64,000 bases of DNA from Desulfomonile tiedjei DSM 6799. Lineage in GTDB: Bacteria > Desulfobacterota > Desulfomonilia > Desulfomonilales > Desulfomonilaceae. A program made the translations under genes and the position numbers. The notes under the pieces are model-generated. The model had not been told where the DNA came from. It made no database searches and saw nothing but the letters and a program-made list of their open reading frames with translations. This document shows positions 12,701-18,548 of this stretch, in pieces (the first letter of the stretch is position 1; the number at the start of each line of letters is the position of its first letter). Location of the stretch: assembly GCF_000266945.1 (NCBI RefSeq), contig NC_018025.1:1240001-1304000 (forward strand), written 5' to 3'.

Positions 12701-15324
12701 TGAACGACGGTCATGGCGGTGTGGTCAGTAAGACCATGAATGTGGACGTGACCAACGAACCCACGATAATCAGCGATATTACGAATCAGACGATAACGGA
12801 AGACAGTCACCTGACCGTGTCCGATCTGGTGGTCAATGCAACGGACGAACAGGTCGGTCCGGGAACCTACTACACGCTGGAAGTAGATGACGGCTCCGGC
12901 TTCGTATCTCTCGACACCTGGAATGCGAATAACGGAACAGGTAACGACATACTCTTCAATACAACATCAGGGCAGATAGACTGGGACCCCAATAATGCTG
13001 ATGTGGGCACGTACACGTTCCGCGTGACCCATTACGACAATCACAATACCTCCAACAGCGATACGTTCCAGGTTGACGTTGCGAACAACGATCCAACACT
13101 GGATATTCCGATTAGTTGGGAAGTGCACGAAGATACGCTGTTCACTTTGGACGAGTCGGACGTGAATTCCAGCGATGAAGGCGTAGGCCCGACCCAGTAC
13201 ATGTTGTACGTTGACGGCGTTGCGTGGTATTCGGGATTCCGTACTAATGCGGATGGCGGCGAAATCGTCTTCAATACCGCGACCGGCGAGATCGACTGGC
13301 AGAGCACCAATGCCGACGTGACTATAGATACGGGCGGTGGGGTATTCCGGGCTCCGTACGTGTTCACCATCGAAGTGAACGACGGTCATGGCGGTGTGGT
13401 CAGTAAGACCATGAATGTGGACGTGACCAACGAACCCACCATCATCGGCGATGTTCCCAATCAGACGGTAACTGAAGACACTCATTTGACAGTATCCGAT
13501 CTGGTGGTCAATGCAACGGATGAACAGGTGGGGCCGGGAACCTATTACACGCTGGAAGTAGACGACGGCTCGGGCTTTGTATCTCTCGGCACCTGGAATG
13601 CGAATAACGGGGCAGGAGGAGACATTCTCTTCGACGGGACGTCGGGACAGATCGATTGGGATCCCAATAATGCTGATGTAGGCACGTATACATTCCGCGT
13701 GACCCATTATGACAATCACAATACATCCAGCAGTGACACGTTCCAGGTAAGGGTGAACAACGATCCGTCCTCTTTCACTGTACCGAGCCAGTGGACGCTG
13801 CACGAGGATGATGGCACAAACAATCCCGGCATTCCGTCATTATGGACTCTGGATGAGACATTGGTCAACTCCAGTGACGAAGGTGTCGGACCGACTCAAT
13901 ATACCTTGTACATAGACGGAGTGCTTTGGACGCCGGGATACAGACCCAATGGGCCCGATGGCGGAGAAGTCGTTTTCAACTCTTTGACCGGCGAAATACA
14001 GTGGCAGACCACGAATACGGATGTCACTATTGACACGGGAGGCGATCAGTTCAGGGCTCCGTATCAGTTCACCATCCACCTGGATGACGGTCATGGCGGT
14101 ACTGCAGATAGAACTATGGACGTGAATGTAACCAACGAGGTCACCGTGATCGGCGCCATTCCGGATCAGGTAATTCAGGAGGACGGCATATCTCTCGATC
14201 TGAGTGATGCTGTTGTTCATGCCAATGACGAAAGAGTGGGCCCCGGCACTTTCTACACATTGGAGATTGAGCGTGATGGTGACCCCGGATTTGTCGATGT
14301 CAGCACCTATAACGCGACGAACAATCAAGGGTCGGATATCGCTTTCGATGCGACAACAGGCTCCATGAAATGGGATACCACCAATCGGGATGTGGGGCAG
14401 TATACGTTTCGGGTAACGCATCACGACGGGCATCAGAGCACGTCAGCCGAAGAATTTAACGTGTCGGTCCTGAATACCGATCCGGTGTTCACAACTCCCC
14501 CTCCTGACGGGGAAGTGATACGCGCCACACTGTGGTTCCAATATGACCCGAATACAACCGATGAAGGACAGCATGACTGGCGCGGCGACGACAATGTGAC
14601 ATACTCGCTGTTTCAGGCACCTTCGGGAATGACAATAGATTCGCACACAGGCTTCGTGCAATGGCGAACCGATCCTGCCTTTGCCGGGGACGTGCCCGTC
14701 ACGATACTTGTTCTGGACGGAAACGGCGGTTCTGCGCTGCAGAGTTTCACGATCACCGTGGATCTGCCTGCCGGAGATATGCCGTACGAACCTCGAAACC
14801 CCGAGGTTTTCCCGATCGACAAAGGTCCTGACGAGTATCGCGAATCTCTGGAACGGTTCGATATAGGATCTCCCGATTATAAACAGTTGTTAGACAAGAT
14901 TGTGTTCCCGGAGGATTTTCTGCGTCTGCCCGGTGGCAGCGTGGTCGGGGACATTTTGCATCCGAGTGATGACAGTCTGGAAGCCGTGTTGAAGAATTTG
15001 AGCAACGGTAATCTTCAGCAGCCGATTCCTGAATATCACGGGAGCGTTCCTCCTGTGACAAAGCTGGAAGGCTACACTCGTGAGGTGTTCTTAGGAAAAC
15101 GGCTTTACTTCGATGCGGAAGAGATCGATTTGTGGGAACGAATGGAAGATTTGGCTCAGCCCAACCTTGGTGCGGCCGGGAGTACTTCACCCGAAACACC
15201 TCTGGAAGGTTACTCTGAAGCGGTTGAAGAAGGAAAAAGACTCAATTTCGGGTTCTTCCCCATTCAAGAGGCGGTATCTCTGAAACTGGAAGATCTTAAG
15301 ATTGCCGATATTCTGGGATTATAA
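763..15324 (+). CDS. Giant multi-domain Ig-like/cadherin-like surface protein (LEPR-XLL type)
   Basis: Predicted extracellular or surface-anchored adhesin of about 4853 residues. There is no classical signal peptide. Residues 1-35 end in LEERIVLDA, matching the LEPR-XLL motif near the N-terminus of many giant exported proteins. About 42 domains of 80-120 residues follow, each with an xEDxxxxF opening, a WLxIDxxTGxI core, DVGxYTFxVxxxDGHGG and a closing N-x-x-P linker, typical of putative Ig (He_PIG) and cadherin-like folds. The C-terminal 185 residues are different and carry a duplicated LEGYxxxVxxGKRLxF motif. No RTX nonapeptides were seen. Start: ATG at 763 has GAGG six bases upstream; GTG at 760 is too close to it. 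The periplasmic adaptor gene follows at 15639. Function as an adhesin is inferred from architecture. Confidence 0.85.
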   Translation: MKKFIDSLFVKFIEPLEVFEQLEERIVLDASIGAITDQNVPEASTMNVDVQATDEGETGFTYSLEIDSGSGPQSVADFNAGVGADVSFNQSTGLISWTPNNHDVGSYTFIVSSNDGGNGSAPHTDQQSFQVTVDNIAPVITSVANGTFTEDAGPQVINISADFNLGGAFSLSGAPGWLSLTTVNDGQNAILSADPGNAETGVHVFSVLADDGHGGVTSQIFTLTVNNTLDFTTADNASVVEDTQLLFDVHTDSEQSGKPVTYSLTGAPGWVSIDPSTGVISGNPDNTLVGSYNFVVNAQSAEGNQSQPFTLTVQNDAPGFLNFETTIHMTENSGNQTFDVQNEDEGISLSAVPYTIVSLDGGTVPSWLSINQSTGLITANPPLGTVGSHTLVVQFNDGNAPDGVQQQTFTLDIGNIPNEFTSSDATTWTEDVQNQSFNVQTVEEGLPGAGVTYSFDLSDPKVTGGGLIWDNWLQIDPTTGVIRPIDDLSQPDNSRVGDHHFTIVSTEYTGASPVLQDFTLTVTNTPPEIGLPNTVNVQEDSTGTTFQVQLTDPEPGAVFSLINPPTIAGVQVSIDPNTGLMTIPTGGNVDVGGIYVFNVRVDDQHGGVATQFFTINLVNKVPVFTELPSTGGSGYPELNVTEDSPFSFDLNVASPLNDEADGPTTYSLLGAPGFLSINSATGVLSGTPDNGDVGSYTFTVRLNDGKGGVTDQVMVINVANVAPSFPAIPNVTWIEDGGYQSFSGINNTDEGQGPATYSFSDAPSWLNIDTNTGYIWAVPENAQVGAYFITVTANDGHGGVVSQSFTLTVQNVAPSWDPLRDPSNGSPHYDSVIDINGSTQIIDLHTTDERSDNNNEYILDLPALPSWLSIAWDDKTGQIVVDPTGPGVKPATFDLDIPIHFFDGTVTIDQTLQLHFTDIPPIDPIQYDPGFYSPNTVTWLEDEPDQVFNVQWQNENDAGVSYQLLAGAPDWISIDPITGVISANSGSPTNDQVTYDPVSGSHTPYTFTVRVFDPSASGGYVDTVIRLYVDNVDPIWTTPPMSVVFTEDGTTHPGYSPNNTDENHGTETEYTLAAGADAVPDWLAVDRYTGEIYATRTLTNAETMGTWNIRIVFDDGHGGVIDQTLTVTLDNVLNFTTPGSAYWQEDSSTQFSFDVNTDDDPAVTYSLVAGSIPTWLQGHLTIDPSTGVLSTDAGFSADNTLPGTHTFVIHAEDGHGGGNQTFTLIVPNRDPVFTQTTFIGVDGMHEDSGTDIIDLHTDDEGQGTTYYTWSGAPQWMQLDPLTGIITADPTNRHVGTYTFTVTAHDLNGSRSFGYVDPSDPDGITGSTTETITIEVVNRDPVFSSSDNTTVQEDTALSFNVQTDDEFDDKSAPGTTYSLVGSGVPSWISINSKTGLITGNPTNAEVGDYTFLVRVDDGNGSVVDQNFTLHVTNKAVSFLNPPGTSYTFTLTEDATPVRFNLLSDDEGQHNLSAGTQVYYSLDPATTPPGVRFADDGFGFNADAYGFLCSTSGVVVVSPTNSEVVNDPNGLIVPIKVFDGNGGEDTINFVLKVQNTDPVYTTPNAVIWTEEQLTNLPFNVSTTDEPFERFFGDKIDYTLIGAPSWLQIDAKTGELSIDPLSTQNADGSPDNHLVGVYTFTIDFFDGTVHAYQPFTLTVNNSPTDITTHVSDQVITEDTLLQITNDMVHAIDEYSMYTEDYYTLEISLNNNGTWIRIDDGTYNTTNNAWNGADIIFDTKTGAISWTPNNADVPKILDAGVYHHAFRITHHDGHGSSDVDTFFITIDNVEPTLPQDPIPPLIPDWVLTEDTLYSYLQNYLQSDEEGVGVTYRLQISVKGDGSDWTDWNAFVGNKPNGTYGGAISFNTQTGEIIWTPTNADVTFDAAGNPTVPYKFRVQADDGNPTNNLSPWREFSVTVLNADTQVGRNTSFQPLQDRTVNEDSPMTLANNNVVARDEQIEAPSGSIRFSDTYFELWIDVDNTGPLAPVLYTDYNASNDALAADITFNRENGAIGWTPNDRNLALNENSHQFLFIVKHFDGRGDEAQDDFVVTVNNQPPRITNIGTWNLVEDDTAANSTYNIQSDEENLGIGVTYKLEFWDGVSWINVTSGYQPNGPTGGIINFDPVTGVVVWQTTNADVTVNSLGGQDRPAYQFRVSADDAHPATSYTNPPLTFNVNVWNTATDITDTGPQALTEDSPWTLDGASVYARDEQIGTGTYYSLQIDDGTGPVSLATWNANNGTGNDIVLNTLTGQIDWTPNNADVGNYTFTLTHNDGHQSTASDNFTVTVTNDPPTLTVPATWDVHEDTLFTLDQSLVDSSDEGIGPSQYILYIDGVLWTPGYSPNAGGGAIVFNTTTGQIDWQSTNADVTIDTGGNVFRAPYEFVITIDDGHGGVLTASPMLVTVTNEPTVVGDIPNQPILEDDHLYINTTATDEQVGLGTYYTLEVDDGSGSVDVVTYNLNAGLGDDIDFNVLTGEINWDPNNEDVGTYTFVVTHYDNHNTSSFDTFQITVNNRPPTITNPGPWTLIEDDTAANSTLDIFSDDEALSGGVTYLLEISLDNGLTWSTVTSGDRPNGPTGGEILFDENTGVIVWQTTNADVTINSLGLQDRTPYLFRISGDDNHPGVDYTNPPVQFSVNVRNDPTNITDIGPQSLTEHVPFTLDGASVNARDEQIGTGTSYSLLIDNGSGFVTLATWNANNGTGSDISLNTLTGQIDWTPNNADVGNYTFRMIHNDGHQSTAPDDFTVSVTNVPPTLDIPISWEVHEDTLFTLDQSDVDSSDEGQGPTHYTLYVDGVAWYSGFRANADGGEIIFNTLTGEIDWQSTNADVTVDSGGAPFRAPYVFTIEVDDGHGGVTSKTMDVTVTNEATVISDITNQSVTEDNHLTVSELIVTATDEQVGPGTYYTLEVDDGSGFVSLTTWNANNGVGDDISFNATNGQIDWDPNNEDVGTYTFRVTHYDNHNTSSSDTFQVSVNNRPPAITNPGPWTLIEDDTAANSTLDIYSDDEALSGGVTYLLEISLDNGLTWTTVTSGDRPNGPTGGEILFDENTGVIVWQTTNADVTINSLSGQDRIPYLFRISGDDSNPGVEYTNPPVQFSVNVLNDPTDITDVGPQSLTEDTPFTLNDSLVQARDEEVGTGTSYSLQIDNGSGFTSLAAWNASNGMGADISFNTLTGQIDWTPNNADVGNYTFRITHNDGHQSTASDDFSVSVANNDPTLDVPISWEVHEDTLFTLDQSDVNSSDEGVGPTQYTLYVDGIAWYSGFRANADGGVIVFNTATGEIDWQSTNADVTIDTGGGVFRAPYVFTIEVNDGHGGVVSKTMNVDVTNEPTIISDITNQTITEDSHLTVSDLIVTATDEQVGPGTYYTLEVDDGSGFVSLVTWNANNGTGNDILFNTISGQIDWDPNNADVGTYTFRVTHYDNHNASSSDTFQVDVANNDPTLDIPISWEVHEDTLFTLDESDVNSSDEGVGPTQYTLYVDGIAWYSGFRANADGGVIDFNTATGEIDWQSTNADVTIDTGGGVFRAPYVFTIEVNDGHGGVVSKTMNVDVTNEPTVISDITNQSVTEDSHLTVSDLIVTATDEQVGPGTYYTLEVDDGSGFVSLVTWNANNGTGNDILFNTISGQIDWDPNNADVGTYTFRVTHYDNHNASSSDTFQVDVANNDPTLDVPISWEVHEDTLFTLDESDVNSSDEGVGPTQYTLYVDGVAWYSGFRTNADGGEIVFNTATGEIDWQSTNADVTIDTGGGVFRAPYVFTIEVNDGHGGVVSKTMNVDVTNEPTIISDVPNQTVTEDTHLTVSDLVVNATDEQVGPGTYYTLEVDDGSGFVSLGTWNANNGTGNDILFNTITGQIDWYPNNADVGTYTFRVTHYDNHNASSSDTFQVDVANNDPTLDIPISWEVHEDTLFTLDQSDVNSSDEGVGPTQYTLYVDGIAWYSGFRANADGGVIDFNTATGEIDWQSTNADVTIDTGGGVFRAPYVFTIEVNDGHGGVVSKTMNVDVTNEPTIISDITNQTITEDSHLTVSDLVVNATDEQVGPGTYYTLEVDDGSGFVSLDTWNANNGTGNDILFNTTSGQIDWDPNNADVGTYTFRVTHYDNHNTSNSDTFQVDVANNDPTLDIPISWEVHEDTLFTLDESDVNSSDEGVGPTQYMLYVDGVAWYSGFRTNADGGEIVFNTATGEIDWQSTNADVTIDTGGGVFRAPYVFTIEVNDGHGGVVSKTMNVDVTNEPTIIGDVPNQTVTEDTHLTVSDLVVNATDEQVGPGTYYTLEVDDGSGFVSLGTWNANNGAGGDILFDGTSGQIDWDPNNADVGTYTFRVTHYDNHNTSSSDTFQVRVNNDPSSFTVPSQWTLHEDDGTNNPGIPSLWTLDETLVNSSDEGVGPTQYTLYIDGVLWTPGYRPNGPDGGEVVFNSLTGEIQWQTTNTDVTIDTGGDQFRAPYQFTIHLDDGHGGTADRTMDVNVTNEVTVIGAIPDQVIQEDGISLDLSDAVVHANDERVGPGTFYTLEIERDGDPGFVDVSTYNATNNQGSDIAFDATTGSMKWDTTNRDVGQYTFRVTHHDGHQSTSAEEFNVSVLNTDPVFTTPPPDGEVIRATLWFQYDPNTTDEGQHDWRGDDNVTYSLFQAPSGMTIDSHTGFVQWRTDPAFAGDVPVTILVLDGNGGSALQSFTITVDLPAGDMPYEPRNPEVFPIDKGPDEYRESLERFDIGSPDYKQLLDKIVFPEDFLRLPGGSVVGDILHPSDDSLEAVLKNLSNGNLQQPIPEYHGSVPPVTKLEGYTREVFLGKRLYFDAEEIDLWERMEDLAQPNLGAAGSTSPETPLEGYSEAVEEGKRLNFGFFPIQEAVSLKLEDLKIADILGL
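7621..10389 (+). repeat. Two tandem four-domain supermodules (ABCD, about 1.38 kb each)
   Basis: Inside the giant gene the domain types A (WxVHEDTLFTLD), B (xxTEDxHLxV, TYYTLEVDDGSG), C (NPGPWTLIEDDTAANST) and D (ITDxGPQxLTE) occur in the order ABCD twice, at 7621-9000 and 9001-10389. A preceding C-D pair lies at about 6916-7620. Coordinates come from the shared linker preceding each A domain. Confidence 0.8.
10390..13762 (+). repeat. Five tandem 675-bp A-B repeats in the giant gene
   Basis: The A linker recurs at 10390, 11065, 11740, 12415 and 13090, exactly 675 bp apart; the last unit is one codon shorter. Long stretches are identical at the DNA level, for example about 290 bp of units 1 and 2 (from roughly 10790 and 11465). 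Units 2 and 4 share GFRANADGGVIDF while 3 and 5 share GFRTNADGGEIVF and DVPNQTVTEDTHL, so a two-unit block was itself duplicated. Confidence 0.9.
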
Positions 15325-15470
15325 GCGTCGGGTCTCTGGCATTTTCATGAGATGAAGTAGGAAAACCGGATAACACACGAGATCCGGGGGACCGCAAAGA
15401 AGTTCGGTTGTCCCCAAGAATCCTCTGACATCTCAGAAATGTTTCATGGTAGAATTCCCGAACCGTATGT

Positions 15471-15556
15471 CATACCATTTCGCAGTTATGCACATAACAT
15501 AGCGAAGGATACCTCCAGCCTCTCGGATTACGGAAAGAGAAGCGAATCGGTATCAG
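15471..15556 (+). repeat. Short repeat of the ATACCATTTCGC family, copy 1
   Basis: It begins ATACCATTTCGCAGTTATGC and ends GCGAATCGGTAT, which are imperfect inverted copies of each other. It is a shortened version of copies at 32657-32795 and 46673-46803. It occupies much of the 314-bp gap between the giant gene and the adaptor gene. A small palindrome, GGGGAC/GTCCCC, lies just upstream at about 15385-15416. Confidence 0.65.
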
Positions 15557-15638
15557 ACTGATCGGATTGCGGGATTCCGAAATAGGGCGGCTGGTTCGTG
15601 CAGCGAATCTTCGGCCGATCGCATAGTTTGGAGGAATA

Positions 15639-16556
15639 ATGAGACTGTTTTTTAGACTTGCGCTTTGTGTAGGAGTGATTGCGTCGTATATGCTGGTTAA
15701 TTCGGTTGCACCGGCTGATGTTACCGAAAAGCAGGATAATACCGTTGTTGCCGCTTCTCAGACCGAGGCCAAAGATGCGCCGGATTTCGGCGGACTGGGT
15801 AAAGAAGATCTGGGAATTTCATCTCCCGAAAGGATCAGTGCTGTCATTTATCCTTACCAGTCCTGCACGGTGTCCACTGAAGTCCGGGGAATCATAGATT
15901 TCATGAAGTTCAAAGAAGGCGATACTGTGGACCAGGGTGTCGTCATCGCCGAAATCTCGCGTGCTCGGTACGAAGCTCTTGTTGGAGAGTTCCGGGGCAA
16001 CTATGAGGCTGTCGAGCGTACTCTGGAACGAGCAAAGGAAAACGTCGCTATTCAGGAAGAGCTTTACAGCAAGAGAGCTTGCACGTACGACGATGTGGTA
16101 AAAGCCCGGTCAGAGGTAAGCATTCTCTCGGCGAGAAAAGAAGAAGCCGATTTCAAGCTCAAACAAGCCAAGTTAAATCTTGAAGCCTGCATCATACGAG
16201 CACCCTTTTCGGGCAATATTTCCGTTCTGTACCACGAGCCGTACGAAGCAGTGGAAAATCTGGAAAAGCTTTTTGGAGTGATCGACACGAGCAAGGTGTA
16301 TGCTCGCGTCAATTGGCCCGAAGCGAGGCTCGGTGAACTCGAAATAGGCAAGAAAGCCGCTTTCCATTATGGCAGCCGCACATTTGAAGGAAGAGTGGAA
16401 AAAGTGTCGAGTCTGATCGATCCTGCATCCAGGAGCAAACGCGTGCACATCTTGCTGGATAACTCGGACCGCAAGCTTCAAGTGGGTATGTCAGGCGTGG
16501 TGAGCTTGCCGGATAAGGCAAAAGCTTCTCTTGAAGGAGAAACACTCAACAATTAA
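15639..16556 (+). CDS. Periplasmic adaptor (membrane fusion) protein, HlyD/RND type
   Basis: This 305-residue protein has an N-terminal hydrophobic export segment (about residues 5-25). A split biotinyl-lipoyl-like domain (STEVRGIIDFMKFKEGD, then CIIRAPFSGNI) flanks an alpha-helical hairpin at about 107-180 rich in Glu, Lys and Ala. The beta-barrel region ends KLQVGMSGVVSLP. That order is characteristic of adaptors that bridge an inner membrane pump and a TolC-type channel. GGAGG sits four bases before the ATG. It follows the giant gene by 314 bp on the same strand, and no inner membrane transporter lies beside it, so it may serve export of the giant protein. That link is inference. Confidence 0.8.
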   Translation: MRLFFRLALCVGVIASYMLVNSVAPADVTEKQDNTVVAASQTEAKDAPDFGGLGKEDLGISSPERISAVIYPYQSCTVSTEVRGIIDFMKFKEGDTVDQGVVIAEISRARYEALVGEFRGNYEAVERTLERAKENVAIQEELYSKRACTYDDVVKARSEVSILSARKEEADFKLKQAKLNLEACIIRAPFSGNISVLYHEPYEAVENLEKLFGVIDTSKVYARVNWPEARLGELEIGKKAAFHYGSRTFEGRVEKVSSLIDPASRSKRVHILLDNSDRKLQVGMSGVVSLPDKAKASLEGETLNN

Positions 16557-16739
16557 ATAGTTCCACAATAATCAACTTGGGCAGGTTTGTACATTTCCTC
16601 CACCAGGAAAATTGGGGAAGTTAAAATAGAAAATGTTCCCCATGCTCCAGTAGGGGCCGGTGAATCTGCCAGTCAAAGAACTCCCGTGCATGGTCCCCGT
16701 GTAACCGTTCAGTCACGCGGGAAGTATCCCGTGATCAAT

Positions 16740-16818
16740 GCGCTGACTTAGGCTTCATTTGGCTGTTGGTTTCGAAGGAACAGCAGACAATAGGCCGGAG
16801 ATTCATCGCCGGTAAAAA
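16740..16818 (+). repeat. Repeat ending in a CCGGNGATTCATCGCCGG palindrome, copy 1
   Basis: The segment reads GCTGACTTAGGCTTCATTTG, then GGAACAGCAGA, then GGCCGGAGATTCATCGCCGG. An inverted copy lies at 53642-53720 and a diverged one at 53457-53545. It fills part of the 362-bp gap between the adaptor and the decarboxylase genes. Confidence 0.65.
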
Positions 16819-16918
16819 TGAATAGATACCACAAATTCTCTCTGACGGTTGTCCTGCCAAATACAGCGTGTTACAAATAGTACCCTGGAAAAATGACTCG
16901 ATATGTCGGAGCAAAGCA

Positions 16919-18268
16919 ATGACTCTGGAAGTAAAGAGCCTTTCCCTTCTCGGAAAGGCACTCGAAAAACTTGAGCAGGGGTTCGACGGATTACCTCACT
17001 TTGGCCGCTCTGTTGACACAACCGCCCTTGAATCCATTCTCACCGAGGTGGCAGAGCGGATGAAGGACAACTACCCCTATGAGCACCCTCTGTACGTCGG
17101 CCAAATGCTGAAACCTCCCCATCCTATCGCTCGACTGGCCTATGCGCTTTCTCTGTGGATTAATCCCAACAATCATGCTCTTGATGGCGGTCGCTGCAGT
17201 TCTCACATGGAAAAAGAAGCAGTCGCCGAAATAGCGCGGATTTTCGGATGGGATATTCACCTCGGACATCTCTGCAGCGGCGGAACCATGGCCAACCTTG
17301 AAGCCCTATGGATTGCGGGTTCAGTAAATCCGGGCAAAAAAATCGTGGCTTCCGTGCAGGCTCATTACACTCACAGCCGGATCTGCGGAGTACTGAATAT
17401 CCCCTTCGAGGCCGTGCCGTGTGACAATCTTGCTCGCATGAAAACCGACGATCTTGAAACACTGCTGAAACGAGGCGATGTGGGAACCGTTGTGGCTACT
17501 CTGGGGACCACTGCGACAGGCTCCATAGACCCGCTTCCGGAAATTATCGAGCTTCGGAAAAAGTACGGATTCAGACTGCATGTCGATTCTGCGTACGGCG
17601 GCTATTTCATCCTGGCACAAAACCTTCGTGATTCTTCCAGAACGGCATACGATAGACTGCACGAAGTCGATTCCATTGTTGTGGATCCGCACAAGCACGG
17701 ACTTCAACCGTACGGATGCGGATGTGTATTGTTCAAAGATCCGTCCGTAGGAAGATTTTACAAACATGATTCTCCGTACACATATTTCACGTCCTCAGAG
17801 CTTCACCTGGGGGAGATAAGTCTGGAGTGTTCGAGACCGGGTGCCTCAGCAGTAGCGCTGTGGGCTACGCAGAAGATGTTTCCCCTCGTTCGTGGAGGAC
17901 AATTTGCTGACGATCTCGAAAGATGCCGGACCGCTGCTCTCAAGTTCTTTACATTCCTGACAGAAGACTCCCGTTTCATGACGGCAATGGAACCCGAACT
18001 GGATATCGTCATATGGGCAGTAGCTGCTCGATCCGCTTCAGAGGCTTCCAGATTGGCTTCGGAACTGTTTGACGGCGCAGCGGCTGAGAATCTCCACCTC
18101 GCAAAAGCGAACCTTCCTGCCTACCTGCTCGCAGACCACTGGCCTTCTCTAGAATGGGATCAGGATTATATCACCTGCTTACGGGCATGTATGATGAAAC
18201 CGGAACACCTGGACTGGATTCCCCAGATTACTTCCGCGCTGAAACGAGCGGCAGAAAAGATCCTGTAA
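16919..18268 (+). CDS. PLP-dependent group II amino acid decarboxylase-like protein
   Basis: A 449-residue enzyme of the pyridoxal-phosphate decarboxylase family (glutamate/tyrosine/aspartate decarboxylase, aromatic amino acid decarboxylase and MfnA relatives). Visible signatures are the substrate-side region GQMLKPPHP, the cofactor phosphate region CSGGTMANLEAL, HVDSAYGG with the Asp (about D223) that contacts the pyridine nitrogen, and DPHKHG with the Schiff-base Lys (about K259). The substrate cannot be told from sequence. ATG 16919 was chosen over an upstream in-frame GTG (16868) because GGAG lies seven bases before it. It appears to stand alone: a terminator-like hairpin and a repeat element follow, and the next gene is on the other strand. 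Confidence 0.8.
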   Translation: MTLEVKSLSLLGKALEKLEQGFDGLPHFGRSVDTTALESILTEVAERMKDNYPYEHPLYVGQMLKPPHPIARLAYALSLWINPNNHALDGGRCSSHMEKEAVAEIARIFGWDIHLGHLCSGGTMANLEALWIAGSVNPGKKIVASVQAHYTHSRICGVLNIPFEAVPCDNLARMKTDDLETLLKRGDVGTVVATLGTTATGSIDPLPEIIELRKKYGFRLHVDSAYGGYFILAQNLRDSSRTAYDRLHEVDSIVVDPHKHGLQPYGCGCVLFKDPSVGRFYKHDSPYTYFTSSELHLGEISLECSRPGASAVALWATQKMFPLVRGGQFADDLERCRTAALKFFTFLTEDSRFMTAMEPELDIVIWAVAARSASEASRLASELFDGAAAENLHLAKANLPAYLLADHWPSLEWDQDYITCLRACMMKPEHLDWIPQITSALKRAAEKIL

Positions 18269-18299
18269 TACCAATGTGCTTTCAAAGCAGTAAGATTCG

Positions 18300-18325
18300 G
18301 GGAACCTTTTTGTAAAAGGTTTCCC
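18300..18325 (+). terminator. Hairpin downstream of the decarboxylase gene
   Basis: GGGAACCTTTT, TGT, then AAAAGGTTTCCC forms a stem with one bulge, about 30 bases after the stop. It is followed by a C-rich tract, not a clear T-run. A similar hairpin with the same TTGTAA apex is at 27194-27223, so it may be part of a repeat family. Confidence 0.45.
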
Positions 18326-18346
18326 AAGACCCCTCCCAAAAAGCTC

Positions 18347-18538
18347 TTATAGCAGATGACATAATTTCAGACTTTTTGAACACATTGTGCTTTAGGTGAA
18401 CGGTAGGGGTCGGCGTCCCTGCCGACCCGAAACCGGTTGATTTGTATTTGAAAAATGTGCCGGCACGGAGGCACGGCACCTACCAATTGCCGAGAAGTGC
18501 TTTTCGCAATTGGACACTGTCTTGTACACTTGCTATAA
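18347..18538. repeat. MITE-like 190-bp element, copy 1
   Basis: It starts TTATAGCAG and ends TGCTATAA. The centre holds GGTAGGGGTCGGCGTCCCTG and GTGCCGGCACGGAGGCACGG, shared by the other copies (25691, 27300, 59456 and others). It fills most of the gap between the decarboxylase and the LysR gene. No transposase is encoded. Confidence 0.75.
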
Positions 18539-18548
18539 CATTTCGGAA

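Noticed and set aside
11617-12810. Long open frames on the minus strand within the giant gene (also 7219-8247 and others)
   Set aside because: They mirror the repeats on the opposite strand, recur with the same period and have no start signals or family likeness.
10390-13762. CRISPR-like array
   Set aside because: The period is 675 bp and all of it is coding; there are no short repeats with unique spacers.
763-15324. RTX calcium-binding repeats in the giant protein
   Set aside because: The recurring DDGHGG and DDGSG strings are loops of Ig/cadherin-like domains; there are no tandem GGxGxDxUx nonapeptides.
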